Assembly (NCBI GenBank): GCA_007922225.1
Contig: ML679966.1
Span: 34,972,793-35,036,792, forward strand
Length of the DNA: 64,000 nt
Reading direction: 5' to 3'
Source: Emydura subglobosa
Taxonomy: Eukaryota; Chordata; Testudines; Chelidae
The notes below the pieces were generated by a model. That model was not told where the DNA came from and did no database searches. It saw only the letters and a program-made list of their open reading frames with translations. The position numbers and the translations under genes are program-made. Positions 12,881 to 24,894 of the stretch are shown in pieces (position 1 is the first letter of the stretch; every line of letters begins with the position of its first letter).

Positions 12881-13470
12881 TGGTTGACTTTCGGCTGTGT
12901 AGCAGCACATCTTTCAACTTGTCAGGGCATTCTTCCTCTAAGCCTTGGAACCAAGAAGGAGCCAAGCTTGGAGGCAAAGGACCCGCAGGTTGGGGTGAAG
13001 GATCAGCCTGTTGTTTTGAGAGAGCAGGTGAGGAATGGGCCAAATAGGAATCGGAGGACATATTACCATCTATGTCAGGTAAGGCACCTCTTGAAGCAGG
13101 GGGAGCCAGGCATGCCCATGGGAGGTGGAGGTGGCTATCACCCTCTTGCAATGAGGAATGCAGAAGAAAGTTCTTCTCTTTTCTTTTTCTTCTTTTCTTC
13201 TAACTGGAAAAAACTTAGAGAGCCTTCTAAATACCCCTGGAGGGGATCCCCTCGCATGGGGCAAGAAACAAATTAAAGTCCTTTTTCTTCTTTACCTTTC
13301 TTTCTTTGTTTTTAAATCCCAACTGGGTAAAAAGGAAACACTAACTATTAAGAAGAACAAAAGAAACAAAAACAACTACTACTTATGCTAAAAACACAGA
13401 TAAGAAAGGGACAACTGCTCCCTCACTTCAAGGCCAAAGGCAGTGGAGAAGGAACTGAGGGGGGTTTGAT

Positions 13471-14046
13471 GGACTGTGAGACTGTTGAAGTTTCTGGCAA
13501 AACCAGAAAGCAATTTCCCTGCTGATTCTTAATGAAATTAAATAATAAATAATTCAACACCTCTCACTTTTCTTTTTTTGTTAGTCACAAAAGGGAAATA
13601 ATAAAACAGTGATTCAAAACATTGATCAACAGAGAAAAAAGCTAAACACAAAGATGAAGTTCTGCACAGTAGGGTTTGGTCTGCACAATATCCAACAATG
13701 AATACCACTGAGGTCATTTGGAAACATTATATGGAGCACAAGACAATAAGCATGCACTGAAAAAAATGTCACAGAAATGGAATGCAAAAAAAAATAGGAA
13801 CTCTCACTCACACACTCACACACACAGCTACCTAGAAATTAAAGGGCAAATTAGACAAACAAATTGAAACACTACATGCTGTACACCACTAACAGTAATA
13901 TGGCTAACCCAGGTCCCACTGAAATCAATGGAAAGACTCCAACCAACATCACTGGGCTTTGGAGCATTGTGTAAGTGCATGATTCTTGCGATGTACATTA
14001 CGGTGGAATACTTACCTCCCAATACTACACTCACAAAAATAATCAT
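13471..14046. other. Non-coding DNA, no gene seen
   Basis: AT-rich sequence with a short CA/CT-rich patch near 13805-13826. No conserved frame or bounded element is recognised. Confidence 0.5.
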
Positions 14047-14306
14047 AAGGGCTTTTATACATGTGGAAATATACCAATATAGTTATGCCCAGTACAATTA
14101 TTTCACTATAATTATGTTCATATAAATTCCCATGTGGACACACTTATTCCAGAAAAAGAATGACAATTTATGGTTAATTTATACTGTTCCCAGAGCGACA
14201 TAAGATAAACCAGAGAAGGGCACTCTTATTCCACAATCAGTGTCTACATGGGGAATTACAGTGGTATAATCATGCCAGTAAATATCCCTGTGTAGACAAG
14301 CTCTTA
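14047..14306. mobile_element. MITE with long inverted arms
   Basis: The left arm ('aagggcttttatacatgtgg', then 'aaattcccatgtggacac', 'cttattccag') is the imperfect inverse of the right arm ('cttattccacaatcagtg', 'tctacatggggaattac', 'tgtgtagacaagctctt'). The centre is unrelated. There is no coding capacity, and the target duplication is not evident. Confidence 0.6.
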
Positions 14307-15075
14307 GACAGACACGGAAATTTAGACTTTGGGGGCAGGAATAATCTCTTTTGTTCTGTGTGTCACTAGCACAACGGAGTCCTAGTCTATGACTGAGGCT
14401 TCTAGGCGCTAACACTGTACAAATAATAATTATACCTGCCGTTAGGCAGATGAACCCATGATAGATGGGCAACTGAGCCTCCCTTCCATTCTGAAATACT
14501 ACGCTTGTGCTACAGTTCTACTTTTTACAATCTTTTTGAACAATTTTCAAGTATGTGGCAAGGACAATAGCAAGTTAGTACTTTTCTATTCTACAGGAGG
14601 AACTAATAAGTTACAGCGTTCACCAAAAAGGTCTCACTATGCCTATTGTTTGAGTAAAAATGTCAAAGTTAGTTTTAGACACAATTCTTTTTTATGACAG
14701 ACAGGACAGTTCTTAGCATTCACAAAGCTGCAATTCGCTGAGCATGTTTCCAGGATTAATTTTGACTTTGCAAAGTCAACTTTACACTGATCAATGTAAG
14801 AAAATTGTGCAAAAGATTACTTTATGAAAACACACTAACATAGCAATCATTAACAAAAAGAACAAATTACAGAGCTTTCACTAGACTCAGCACTATTCTG
14901 GATAACCTGTCAACATTTCGCTTTCGTGCATGTCAGTGATGGAATAATCTACAGGAAATCCTCATGCTTACTCACTGACCCTAACCACCACAGACAAGTC
15001 ACGCTATTTCTATGCTTTCTGTAGATACAAATTTCATACTTACTGTTTTCTCATTGCATTGAAATATAAACTCAC
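14307..15075. other. Probable intron downstream of the host exon
   Basis: Sequence 3' of the exon's splice donor on the minus strand. No further exon with credible splice sites is seen before 14307. Confidence 0.45.
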
Positions 15076-15325
15076 CGGTTATTTTCTGCAGTAAGGAAGA
15101 TAGTTCTGGTTCATCACAAAAAGCCCGAACTAGTGCCTTTTTCACCTCTCCTTCAGCTTCATCCAGCTCTTTTCCAGCTTTGATTTCCCCAACTACAGAG
15201 TAAATGTACACCAGCAAGATAAGGAAGTCTTCAGAGGTATAGTCATTATCTGTCCTCTCATTATGAGACTTGATCATAGGCAGTAACTGGTTCAAAACAC
15301 TGGGCATCTCTGACTCCCCAATATT
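15076..15325 (-). CDS. Internal coding exon of an unidentified host gene
   Basis: A 250-bp minus-strand interval stays open in one frame and is bounded by good splice signals. A pyrimidine-rich tract ending in ttttcag stands before 15325, and a GTGAGT donor follows directly after 15076. Read from its first base the exon starts NIGESEMPSVLNQLLP and runs through MIKSHNERTDNDYTSEDFL and ILLVYIYSVVGEI to an acidic/amphipathic stretch (KELDEAEGEVKKALVRAF), ending in SSLLQKITG. It is phase 0 at the start and leaves one base of a codon at the end. The composition suggests an alpha-helical domain. I do not recognise the protein family. The neighbouring kilobases look intronic, so the window would be inside a minus-strand gene. 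The open frame continues past the donor, but that part reads as intron. Confidence 0.65.
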
Positions 15326-15824
15326 CTGAAAATAGAGAAGAGAAGGTCTTATTTTCCATTATATATACATTTTTTGTCAGCATCAGACAGATGCTGCTGC
15401 CTATATGTGGAAACACTCCTCCCGAGCTCTTCTGCAAGGCTGCCCGCATGTTCTCATTCAGATTCTTCCTGAAGACCACTTCTTCCACACTGCCACCAAG
15501 TCATTTATTTAAGACAAATCCAAGCACTCTCTCTTTCATTATGCCATGCACTAACTGTTATGGAGCAACTGCATAACCTCACTGATGTTGCCACCTCTCC
15601 TTCTGTCATGCCCTTCTCTGAATCAAATTTATAAGCTCCTTGAAGCACGGATTGTGTCCTCTCACCTGGATTATGAAGTGCCTAGCACCTTCTTGGCAGA
15701 GTAATATACTCTTCAGCATGAGTAATGGTGATGGACTCGGGCCCTAGAAGTTTTTCTGTTTATGCACTCTTACGTGACCTGAATATTTTCCAATGAGAAT
15801 TACTTCCAGCAAACAATTACTATG

Positions 15825-15912
<88 letters not shown>

Positions 15913-17924
15913 CAATCTTAAAGGAAAATTTATTAAGGTTGCAAAGTCAAATACTCAAAAGTTCAGAAACACCAAAACTAAAGTTGCCTGTGCTGCTTTA
16001 ATTTGACTCCCTGGTATGAGTTATGACAGTCTTCCCCTTCAGAGCATGCTCACTCTGTGAGGGTGGCACATGTGCTATCTGGTCAGCACTATGAGCTAGG
16101 AAGGGTTGGAGCATACCCAGGAGGACAAACTCTTCAGAGATTTTAGCTTCTAATACTGAAGAAGTCTCTACTAAGCATGTGCGAACTACAATTTTCAAAG
16201 ACATATGTTGGACAAGTTTGAAGCTGGATGTGGCTGACTCTTGACAAGCACAGTGGTGTACATGGGAAGAATCCAGCCCATGATTTTTTTTAATTAGCTT
16301 AGCTTTAATTGTGTATAATTCACCGTCTTTTGAAAAGCAGTACATTTTTGGTGACCCTGAAATTATTTCACATATATGCATACACTGTTGTTATTATTTT
16401 AGATCAACACTGATCTTAGAATGGAAGGAGACACAACTGAAGAAAAACAGTTATAAAGAGCTGCATGGAGTAAGCCATTTGCAGTGCAGAAAAACAACTT
16501 TTTATTGGTCTCACAAACACCGATTTAAAAAAAAAAAAAAAAAATCAGGCACAAATTCTCATACAGGATATGTTCTTTTTTTGCATGCACCCTGTTTAGG
16601 TGTATAAGTTCACCAAAATGGATATGTTGCTTGGAGATTACAAAATGGAGCGTACTCATGTTCTACTTGAGAGCACAAACGGGAACCTAAAATAAATATG
16701 TGCAAAACTGCACACAAACTTTTATACACAAGATTGAAACTTTGACTAAACTTTTAAAGGTATTTAGGCATTGCAACACCTAACTGATTTAGGAGCCTTG
16801 GTCTTACGTTCAAATGTGATTTAAGCACTTAGGACCCTAAATCCCATTGATTGTCAAAAATGTTGTCTAAAAACCTGTGCCTTTCCACCTATATTTACAG
16901 AGCATTTACTAAAGAACAGGTATAAACTAAACTTAACACAACAACCCATCTTCAAAGAAAAAGGAAAGAAATAAATTAAGTAGCTACAATCGTCAAGTTC
17001 AAAACATGCATTTGCTTTTTTGGGTTATGATCTATTTTGAAAGGTTTTTTTCTTACCACTTGGGAAATAGTGTTACAGTGGATTTCAAATGTAAATGCCA
17101 AATTTAAGAGGCTATTTTGTGTAAACAGGCCAGTTGGACTGTAACATGCATGAAATAAGGGACAAGCCACCTCTTTTCTGAGCCAAATACCACAGGGAGT
17201 TGGGAAATTTGTCTCAAACAAAACCCTTAGCAGTTTGTCATTATCTAACCACCTCTAATGATTAAGGAGCTCTCTGTGCCACGTTGCAATCAATCAATTA
17301 CACTGATTGAACAGCCCCTAAAACACAAGTTTTAAAAATGCAATTACCCATGACCCACATTTCCTGCTGGTAATGTTGGCCTGAGGTTAGCCCTGTTTGT
17401 CTATCATCAAGGGAGTCAATAAAAACAGGTCAATCCAGAGCTTTCCAAAGCCTCGATAAAGAACATTCACAGTGCTCAAGTCTGCACCAACTAAGAATGA
17501 GACTCTACCACCCTCTCCCTCAGTTGCACTGTTTGGACATTTTAACTCTATAATCGAGTATTCTTCAGACTCCAGAGAGAGTTACAGAGTAACAGATTTT
17601 CTTTCTTTCTAACTTGAGCTGAGCAATAATTTACTATTCCTAAAGGCAAATGAACTGACGTCAGTTTCCTGACTTCTGCTAAGGGCCTGTTTTTGGCAGA
17701 TTGGAGAATACAGGAGAAAGTAAAATATAAGTTTCCAAACAGAGAACATGATATTATGCTTCAAAAATTACATTTAAATCTGAATTCAAGGCTCTACAGC
17801 ATTGAAGAGGGAGTATAATAAATAAAAGATAATATTTTGCACTTCTGTAGAACCTTTCAACCAAGGACAGTTATTGCATATATTAATTAAGCCTATGTGC
17901 ACCTTGTCCATTAGGCACCATTAC
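15326..17924. other. Probable intron upstream of the host exon; no further exon seen
   Basis: Contains the CA microsatellite described separately and a diverged repeat-like block near 16753-16863 with 'ggtatttaggca' and 'acctaactgatttaggagcc'. A 127-codon minus-strand frame at 15998-16381 has no domain or splice context that I can support. Confidence 0.45.
15829..15912. repeat. (CA)n microsatellite, about 42 units
   Basis: An uninterrupted AC dinucleotide repeat of about 84 bp. Such pure runs are usually length-polymorphic. Confidence 0.98.
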
Positions 17925-18055
17925 ACACCTTTTATAGATTAGGAAAGTGAAGTGCTGAGAGGTTCAGTGATTTACTCAAGGTCACTGAATTGAGAAGAGA
18001 TCTCAGGAGCCCTAATTTCAAGTCCATGGGATAACCAACAGACCACACTGCTGCA
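17925..18055 (-). repeat. MIR/CORE-SINE-like fragment (antisense)
   Basis: The antisense SINE core is seen as 'agattaggaaagtgaagtgc', 'gatttactcaaggtcact' and 'caagtccatgggataacc'. It is the same type as the fragment at 9215. Confidence 0.6.
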
Positions 18056-21000
18056 TTAAAATTCTTTTGGAGGGGCGAACACAGAGACAAGAACATTTAA
18101 TCTATTTTTGGTTAAAACAGAGAAATATTATTGAGATCATCTGCTTTATTGTGCCAGTACTCAAGTGATATAAGATGTAAGGACTATTTTATCTTTTTAG
18201 TGTTGGTTAAGTTAAAGGAATTTTTTTGGAATTTAAACCATATAGTCTCACAACTGCAAGTAGTTAGGATTATAGGTGAGACTAGCAGAAAAATTTGTGG
18301 AAGTCTCCATTCATTTACTGTCCTTCCCCAACACCACACAAACTTCAGGCAATTTAGGTATCGACCCCCGGTGAGATTTCAGCAGAAATTGTTACATAAG
18401 ATCTTTGCAACGTACAAAATAAATATGATCATAGAAGCTAGATCAGGAAAACACTAGTCAACCAAATCCCAATCTCTTACAAATCCATATAATTAGATAA
18501 CGTGTATATTTTATCTATTTAATAGAGGTTTGCTTGTGTCAATGACAGAGGTGGACAGGAAAGGTTAGTAAGCAGTGGCATGACCAATATCTGAGTCAGC
18601 TTTTTTGATTCCTCTTTGAAGAAATAGAAATTGACAAGAAATGAACCTTTTCCCCCAAATTAAGATATTAATTCCCCAAATTAAGACATTAAAAATATTT
18701 TACAATATGAGATATGTGCCAAAGCCAAAAATATTTTTCTCTTGATACTAGCTCTAATATTGCAGTACATGATATAGAGTTTTGTTTGCTTTTGCAAAAA
18801 AGTAAGGGCAGGTTTTAGACTGAAAATGTAAGATGCAGTGGAATAATAGAACCCACTGTCAACAATAAAACCTACAGATTCAATTTTCAAAATGGCATAG
18901 TTAAAATGTTTGTAATTCTAATTTTGAATAATGTTTAATTTATTCTCTCTCTGTAGCTAATGTCAAAGAGACTTTGTAAGTAAGAATAACTTTTTGTCTG
19001 TGTCCCATGTAAGTAGAACTCTACTGCTGCTTGTTCTCCTTTTCTACTCTCAGAATAGGTAGCTTTACAATCCATCTCCTCCACCCCCCACACACACACT
19101 TAAAAGAGTACTGCGTTATCATCCTACCATGAGCCTGAAGGACACATTTGTTATGCATGAAAAGGAACACCATGCATCCATTTACTTTTAATGTGTGGTT
19201 GCAATTCATGGAAACTAGAGATTTTAGTCTCCATCTTCATCCAAGCACTTAGATCAAATGAAGACCAAGTTAAGCATGTACTCCAAGGGTTTCACCTTTA
19301 TAATAAAAATTATGGCTGCATTGCAGAACTCCATGGACATGCACATACATAGAGTCCCACAGACCCCAAAGAAGGGGCGGGTCTCTGCAGCTGACTGAAA
19401 ATGTGTCACTGAAATCCTTAGAGAGAGTCACATGATTTTGTGGTGGAATGGCACTGCCCTCCTTGAAGAGCATCCAGACCCCTTCATCCACAAGGGACAC
19501 CTACTTTTAACAAATCTTCTATCCTCCCTATGGCAGTTCCATGGGAGTTACTGCAGTGGTAACCTCAGTAAGAATAGAGACCCAGCCAGGACAAAAAGGA
19601 ACTCATCCCCTTCAGCTGCTCAGCAGATCATGACAACAGATATGCCCCAGACCTATCAACTCCCCAAGATTTTACCTACTAGAAATGTAGCTCCCCTGTG
19701 TGTGAGTAATGGGCCTGTGTGCCTCCTACTCTCATTAAACAGGGTCAGGATTTAGCCCTTATAGAGTGACTGCTGTGAGTTGCGTCTAGTGTGACTTAAC
19801 ACACTAACAAAACATTCAAAACAAGATATTATCAAGTAAATTACAGCAAAATATCACCAAGTTTCAGTGGAATGGAGTTAAATTTGGGTCTAATCAGAAG
19901 AATGTCCTCATAGTGAGGGGGATTTGAGAAGCGTGCACTCACTCTGACCTCTAACACGAAACTTTTTAAATTTCAGAAGCCCTTCAGTTATGTCCCAATC
20001 TGCAGGATCTTTCCCCAAATGCAATTTACCTGTTTAATCTTGGATGACCATGTCCTTACTTCCCATATCTGAGACTGAATGCAAGAGATCAGGCAGGTCC
20101 CAGGTACTGAGCAGGAAATCTAACACAGAGGCAAGACAATTAACTCCCCTGTCTCAACCCCAGGTTTACACAAGTGTAGGATTGACCAGCTCTAGCTTTG
20201 TGGATGGAATGAAGAAAAGCCACACCCCAGCTGTTTTGGAGATAGAAAGAAAGCAGATGAGGCACCCAGCAAGCTTGTAGTGGCTTGAGGGGATCGGGTG
20301 GTAGGTGTTGCTGAAGAAAGCCACTCCAGGTAGAAAGATGCAAATAACTAAGAGTAAAGGCAGAGATGGCATTTTTTTCCACTTGGGCGTAGTAATTGAT
20401 TGGCTTGCTGCTCTTGGGGACAGTAAAGAGAGAATGTTGCTACTGGTGAAGGGCAGAGAAGGAATGAGAAACTCAAAAGATTGTAGCATGATACACAGGC
20501 TCCATCTGTCTTTACTCTTACTGCCCTCTCTCCTTGGAAGCTGCTCCTTAAATTGTCAACCCTGCCTTCCCTCCTCAGGCTGGGCGCTTACTGGACATAT
20601 CATCCCTTTAAATGCTGGTGCTCAGGATGATACCCTCAAAACTTCTGAGATTCAAGTTTCCCCACTCCCGTCATTTCCTTTAAGGTGAAACTTTGCTGGA
20701 GGGTGCCTGGATGAGGGAGAAGGAGAAGAAATTTTCTTTCTGTTAGTGTTCCATCATAGCTTATGGCCTTGCCTGTCCAGGGCTCCTGGTTGCTACCTGC
20801 TCTCCTGTTTTCTCTCCCCGAGGTTGCCCTCCCTGATAATCCTACATACAATCTCAAATTAAGCTGGTACATGGCATTTAAAATAAAAACACAAACACGC
20901 AGATTGGAGATTTAGTTAAAGAAGGGAAAATGTTAATTGGGGCAAAACCAAAATGCTGATCCTCTTTAAAAATGAAGTTTTAGCACTGAGCCAATAACTC

Positions 21001-22950
21001 CTGAGATCTATTCCCAGCTCCGACACTAAATTATTATATGAAATTGAGCAAGTCAATAAACCAGTTTGGCCAGAATTTTCAGAGGGGGTCAGCTCTCATT
21101 GAGCACTTTTAGTTTCCTAAAAGGGAGCTGAGAACATTTAAAAATTTGGCCCCCATATGCCTCAGATTCCACATAAAATGAGATACTTGCCTGTAATACC
21201 CTTCAAGAGTGATGTGATGATGAAAATTCTTTACAGACTTGACTAGTGGAAGATGAAAAGCTCTTTGTAATTCATAGAGCTAGTTGGAAAATGTTATTTC
21301 AAATTTTCTGTGAAAATTCAAATACTGAAATATTTTGGCCAAACTCCAAAGAATTTCAATTAAAAAATGCTGCTATAGTGTGTTATTAGAATTATAGTTC
21401 ACATGCCTCGTGCTCCCATTCTTCTCTATAGGCTAAGCTCCTGCATGGACTACTCTCGGTCTCACTTCATGGTAAAAGGAGATGGTTGCATCATGGGAGT
21501 TTGCAGCCAAAGTGCATCATGCAAGATGAGTCTGATTGGGGAGCCCAGTATGTAGAGGAAAATGGGGATATGAGGCAACTGAATTACAACTCTCATAAGG
21601 TCATGCAGCAGTAGCATATCCAAATCAAAATATTTTGTTTCCAGCTGAAGTATTTCAGTTTTCAAGTGTTTAAGTTTCTCTTTAAAATAATTATGTGGAA
21701 AGCAGAAACTTTTAGCAAAAAAATTCATTTAGTCAAAGACCCAATTTTCTGCCAAAAAAACCTGTTTTGATGGGAAATTTTCACTCAGCCTTGATCAATA
21801 CAACACTCAGAGCCTAATTTAAACAACAAAAAAGTTTTTTTAAAAATTCAGATTTATTAATAAACTCCGTCCTTAACCTACCCTGTCCTGCCTAAGTTTG
21901 CCACCTGACATAGTTGATGATAAACCAGTAGAATTCTCTACATAGTAGAGCTCTACTATGGAGCTACATCAGTTTACACCAACTGAAGATACAGCCTAAA
22001 GTAGCTATTTAAGGTCTGACACAGAAAAGAATAGGAGATCTTTTATTTTGTTGGTGTTTACTGAATAACTGAGTGACATATCAAATGGAAATGATAACTC
22101 ATTGTACAAAGCTAAACACATTAAATTTATAAACTCTTTGGGCCAGGGATGTTTCTTTACTGTTCTTGTACAATTCCAAGCACATTGCTGACACATAAAT
22201 AATAGTTAACACACAATCATAATAAAAGTGTTTGAAACAAGCTGTTCAAGCCACAACATTTTGTTACAAAAGGATGGAAAAGTATTTTGAGTAAAGGACA
22301 GACCTAGCCCATCTTCATGCCCTGAAAAAGATTATTTTCTGATTTGGTTACGCTGCATCACCAATTATGGAAGTGTATTTCATTAGTTTTTTACCTAGTT
22401 TCCCCACGGGCCATACCAAACCCTTTTTAAACAATATAATTAATATTGCCCTTTACTTCCTTTTTCTCCCAGCCTCTCCAGGACTCCCCAATTGTTTGAG
22501 TGGCAATTTCCTGATTTCATTAAATTCTCATCATCTTCCCTCATTTCTTGTTTCTCTTTAGTTATATGCCTGTCAGATTCAGTTGTTAATTGTAATACCA
22601 TACCTACAGGGCTTAAACATGTGTTCTAATAAAAAAAATTAAATACCCTTAGTTGTCCAACGCAAAAGCTCCCTAATAAACTCACAAATAACTAATCTGC
22701 TAGTGGACATAGTACAAAAATCAATCCTTCTCAATGAGTTATGCCGTCTGGCAATGTATCATTGTAACACAATGTCCAGTTTCTCTAGGTCTCTCTTTGG
22801 AAACAATATAAGTTCACAGCTGTGTTAAGATATTTTAATGAGTTCATGGGGGCCCAATGGCAACAGGATGTTAAAAGAAGGAGATATAAAATGTCTGGAT
22901 TTTATTATGCAAATCTCTGCAAGGATAAGAACAATTTTACTTAAAACCCT
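18056..22950. other. Non-coding DNA, no gene seen
   Basis: Nearly 5 kb without a conserved frame. The many 60-107 codon open frames here, on both strands, have no recognisable domains. A fragment near 22120-22195 ('ctctttgggccaggga', 'caattccaagcacattgctg') resembles the 3' part of a MIR-like SINE. Confidence 0.55.
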
Positions 22951-23216
22951 GAGGGTCTGTCTACACTGCAATAAAACACCCGTGGCTGGCCTGCGTCAGC
23001 TGACTTGGGCTCATGGGGCTATAAAACTGCAGTTTAGAAACCCCAGAGCAGGCTGGAGCCTGGGCTCTGGGATTCCAAGAGAGAGGAGGGCTCCAGAGCT
23101 CAGGCTCCAGCCCAAACCTTGACGTCTACGTTGCAACTTTATAGCCCAGCAGACCAAGCCTCAGTCAGCTGACAGGGGTCAGCCACAGGTGTTTTATTGC
23201 AGCACAAACATACCCT
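22951..23216. mobile_element. Palindromic MITE (TGTCTACAC family)
   Basis: The left arm 'agggtctgtctacactgc', then 'ataaaacacccgtggctggc' and 'gtcagctgac', is matched in reverse by 'gtcagctgac', 'gtcagccacaggtgtttta' and 'cataccct' at the right end. The GC-rich centre ('gagcctgggctctggga' / 'gctccagagctcaggctcc') is also palindromic. A partial copy is at 36405-36562. No transposase is encoded, and no target duplication could be fixed. Confidence 0.8.
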
Positions 23217-24093
23217 GAATGTCCAACAGAAGAGAATCATCGACCAGGAAACAGTTAATGTAGGTTTAAATCTAACCCTGCTAGGTCAAAAGTCTTTAGC
23301 CACGGTGACTTCCCTCAGGGCATGCTTAGCATAACCATGAATCAGCAAAGTGAGCAAATCGGTTAGAAACATGGAAGAAAGCAACATGTGAACTACCAGC
23401 TGCATGGACGCTGCAGACATACATGATGGGAATATGTGAGCAACTGTGTACTACAAGCCAAGGAACATTAAACTATGTGTAACGAGTGTTTAGATGATCT
23501 GAGGACGACGGTACGCAACATCAACTAGGGATATTCATTTTTAAATCATCAAGCCCAGGTAACTTGCACCAAAAAGTCCTAAAGCAGTTGACTGGGGAGC
23601 ATCTTTAGCCCACTAATGTTAATTTTTAATACATCTTGGAATACTGGGGAAACTCCAGATGACTGGAAGAGTGCTATTGTTGTGCCATTATCGAAAAGGT
23701 CAAGTGAGATGACTTGGATAACTATAGCCCAGTAAGATCGATATCACCCTGAGCAAAATAATGGAAAAGCTGATTCAGTACTCCATTGATAAAGAATTAC
23801 AGTGTAGGAATATAGTTAATGGCAGTCAACATGGTGTGACACACTGCATCCCCATGTACACCCTTATGGTGCGATTATGTATCATTCATGTTCACCTTTA
23901 TAGTGTAATTGTGCAATGTTTAATGCAAAGTATGTCATGTAAGATGTTTTTGGAATGCTCATGGCATACTGAACATTATTGTTATAGTGATATGTCTGTT
24001 GCATTGTCATGTGTATGGTTCTGAGGCTTCACTATGTAATATTCCCAAATGCTTGTCTCATGGCTTGAGACAGATCTAGGCAAAAGTCTACAG

Positions 24094-24413
24094 CAGGGGT
24101 GGGGAACCTCCGGCCCGCGAAAGAACTTGATCCGGCCCACGGGCGGGCGGGAAGTGTGCGCCGCCAAAACCCTGCCGCCGTCTGCCCATTTTCGGTGGCG
24201 GGGGGAGTCCGGAGGCGGTTACTGCCCCACGGAACCCTGTGGACACTGTAAAACCGCGCCGCCGAAAAGGCGGAAACGGCGGCGGCATTCGGGCGGCGGG
24301 TACCGCCCCACACGTAACTGTGCTGCCGCCGAATCCCCCCCCTGCCGCCGAATCCCCGCCCGCCGCCAGGGCCACCATCAGGCCCTTGGCAACAAAAAGG
24401 TTCCCCACCCCTG
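24094..24413. mobile_element. GC-rich hAT-type non-autonomous transposon (320 bp)
   Basis: Terminal inverted repeats are perfect over 16 bp (caggggtggggaacct ... aggttccccacccctg). The element is flanked by an exact 8-bp duplication, gtctacag, at 24086-24093 and 24414-24421, the hallmark of hAT transposases. The interior is very rich in CpG and GGC/CCG runs ('ccggcccgcgaaag', 'cgggcggcgggtac') and has no transposase. Open frames crossing it on both strands are compositional artefacts. Confidence 0.93.
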
Positions 24414-24513
24414 GTCTACAGAGTTGAGAATCAATTTACACCTCATTAGGACTTGTACAGAACAACCCAGCTCAGCATTCCAGGAACAAAGGACTGGCCC
24501 CAGACATCAAAAC

Positions 24514-24725
24514 AAGGTTACTTACCAGTAACTGTTGTTCTTCGAGGTGTGTTGCTCATATCCATTCCAATGTAGGTGTGTGCGCGCCCAGTGCACAGAT
24601 TCCCGGAACCTTTTTCCCTAGCAAGCCCCGCAGGGCCAACTCAGGTGCCCCCTGGAGTGCCGCGCTCATATCGCGGTATAAAGGGCGCTGCTGGCCCCGC
24701 GGGCCCCCAGTCCCTTCTTTCTGCC
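24514..24725 (+). repeat. DIRS-B left inverted terminal repeat (3' end of the element)
   Basis: This is the inverse of 30428-30615 over about 170 bp. Shared stretches include 'ggtgccccctggagtgccg', 'cgcggtataaagggcgctg' and 'cagattcccggaacc'. The outer roughly 25 bases (aaggttacttaccagtaact and following) have no partner in the right repeat, but they are inverted in the ICR. This end is therefore longer than the other, an asymmetry also seen in DIRS-C and D. Confidence 0.9.
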
Positions 24726-24757
24726 AACTCCGACAGTGGGGACGGGGGGTGGGTTTG

Positions 24758-24861
24758 GAATGGATATGAGCAACACATCTCGAAGAACAACAGTTACTGG
24801 TAAGTAACCTTGTTTTCTATCTATCTTCGAGTGATTGCTCATATGCATTCCAATGTAGGTG
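24758..24861 (+). repeat. DIRS-B internal complementary region (ICR)
   Basis: The first half (24758-24810: 'ggaatggatatgagcaacac', 'atctcgaagaacaacagtta', 'ctggtaagtaacctt') is the inverse of the element's left terminus (24514-24566). The second half ('tatcttcgagtgattgctca', 'tatgcattccaatgtaggtg') is the inverse of the right terminus (30573-30612). The two halves are separated by GTTttctatc. The ICR is thus complementary to the two ends joined, which in the accepted DIRS model templates a circular DNA intermediate. It lies between the recombinase stop codon and the left terminal repeat. Confidence 0.9.
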
Positions 24862-24894
24862 ATTAATTAGCCATACCTTGGAGGAGGGTAGGAG

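Larger units (their letters stand above)
11244..13470 (-). mobile_element. DIRS-A: old, internally deleted DIRS retrotransposon of a divergent subfamily
   Basis: The left end carries an inverted terminal repeat beginning near 11244, with 'atggttcttcgagatgtgt' and 'gggtactccactatagatg'. It is followed by an ICR at 11491-11600. The recombinase gene remnant runs on the minus strand to about 12880. A Pro/Ser-rich coding remnant (12880-13150) and a 5'-UTR-like tract with 'cactaactattaag' follow. The right terminal repeat is recognised at about 13434-13468: 'gagaaggaactgagg' is the complement of the left-repeat stretch near 11426-11440. The repeat is then truncated. No RT, RNase H or gag zinc motif remains, so the copy has a large internal deletion. 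Its terminal sequences differ strongly from DIRS-B, C and D but keep the 'ttcttcgag' block. A CR1 is inserted at 11815-12080. Confidence 0.75.

Noticed and set aside
15998..16381. 127-codon minus-strand open frame in the putative intron
   Set aside because: No domain, no splice signals in a suitable phase, and a composition like its surroundings. It may be part of an unrecognised repeat.
22951..23216. Palindrome considered as a structured RNA or CRISPR-like repeat
   Set aside because: It is a single unit with GC-rich inverted arms and a second partial copy at 36405. There is no repeat-spacer array; it fits a MITE.
24049..24531. 160-codon plus-strand open frame across the hAT MITE
   Set aside because: The interior is GC-rich repeat sequence of a non-autonomous transposon. 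The frame continues into unrelated LTR sequence and shows no domain; its openness follows from composition.
24514..24861. Left end of DIRS-B considered as a separate MITE with hairpin ends
   Set aside because: The palindrome between 24514-24566 and 24758-24810 is explained by the terminal repeat plus the ICR, and the second half of the ICR matches the far right end of the 6-kb element.
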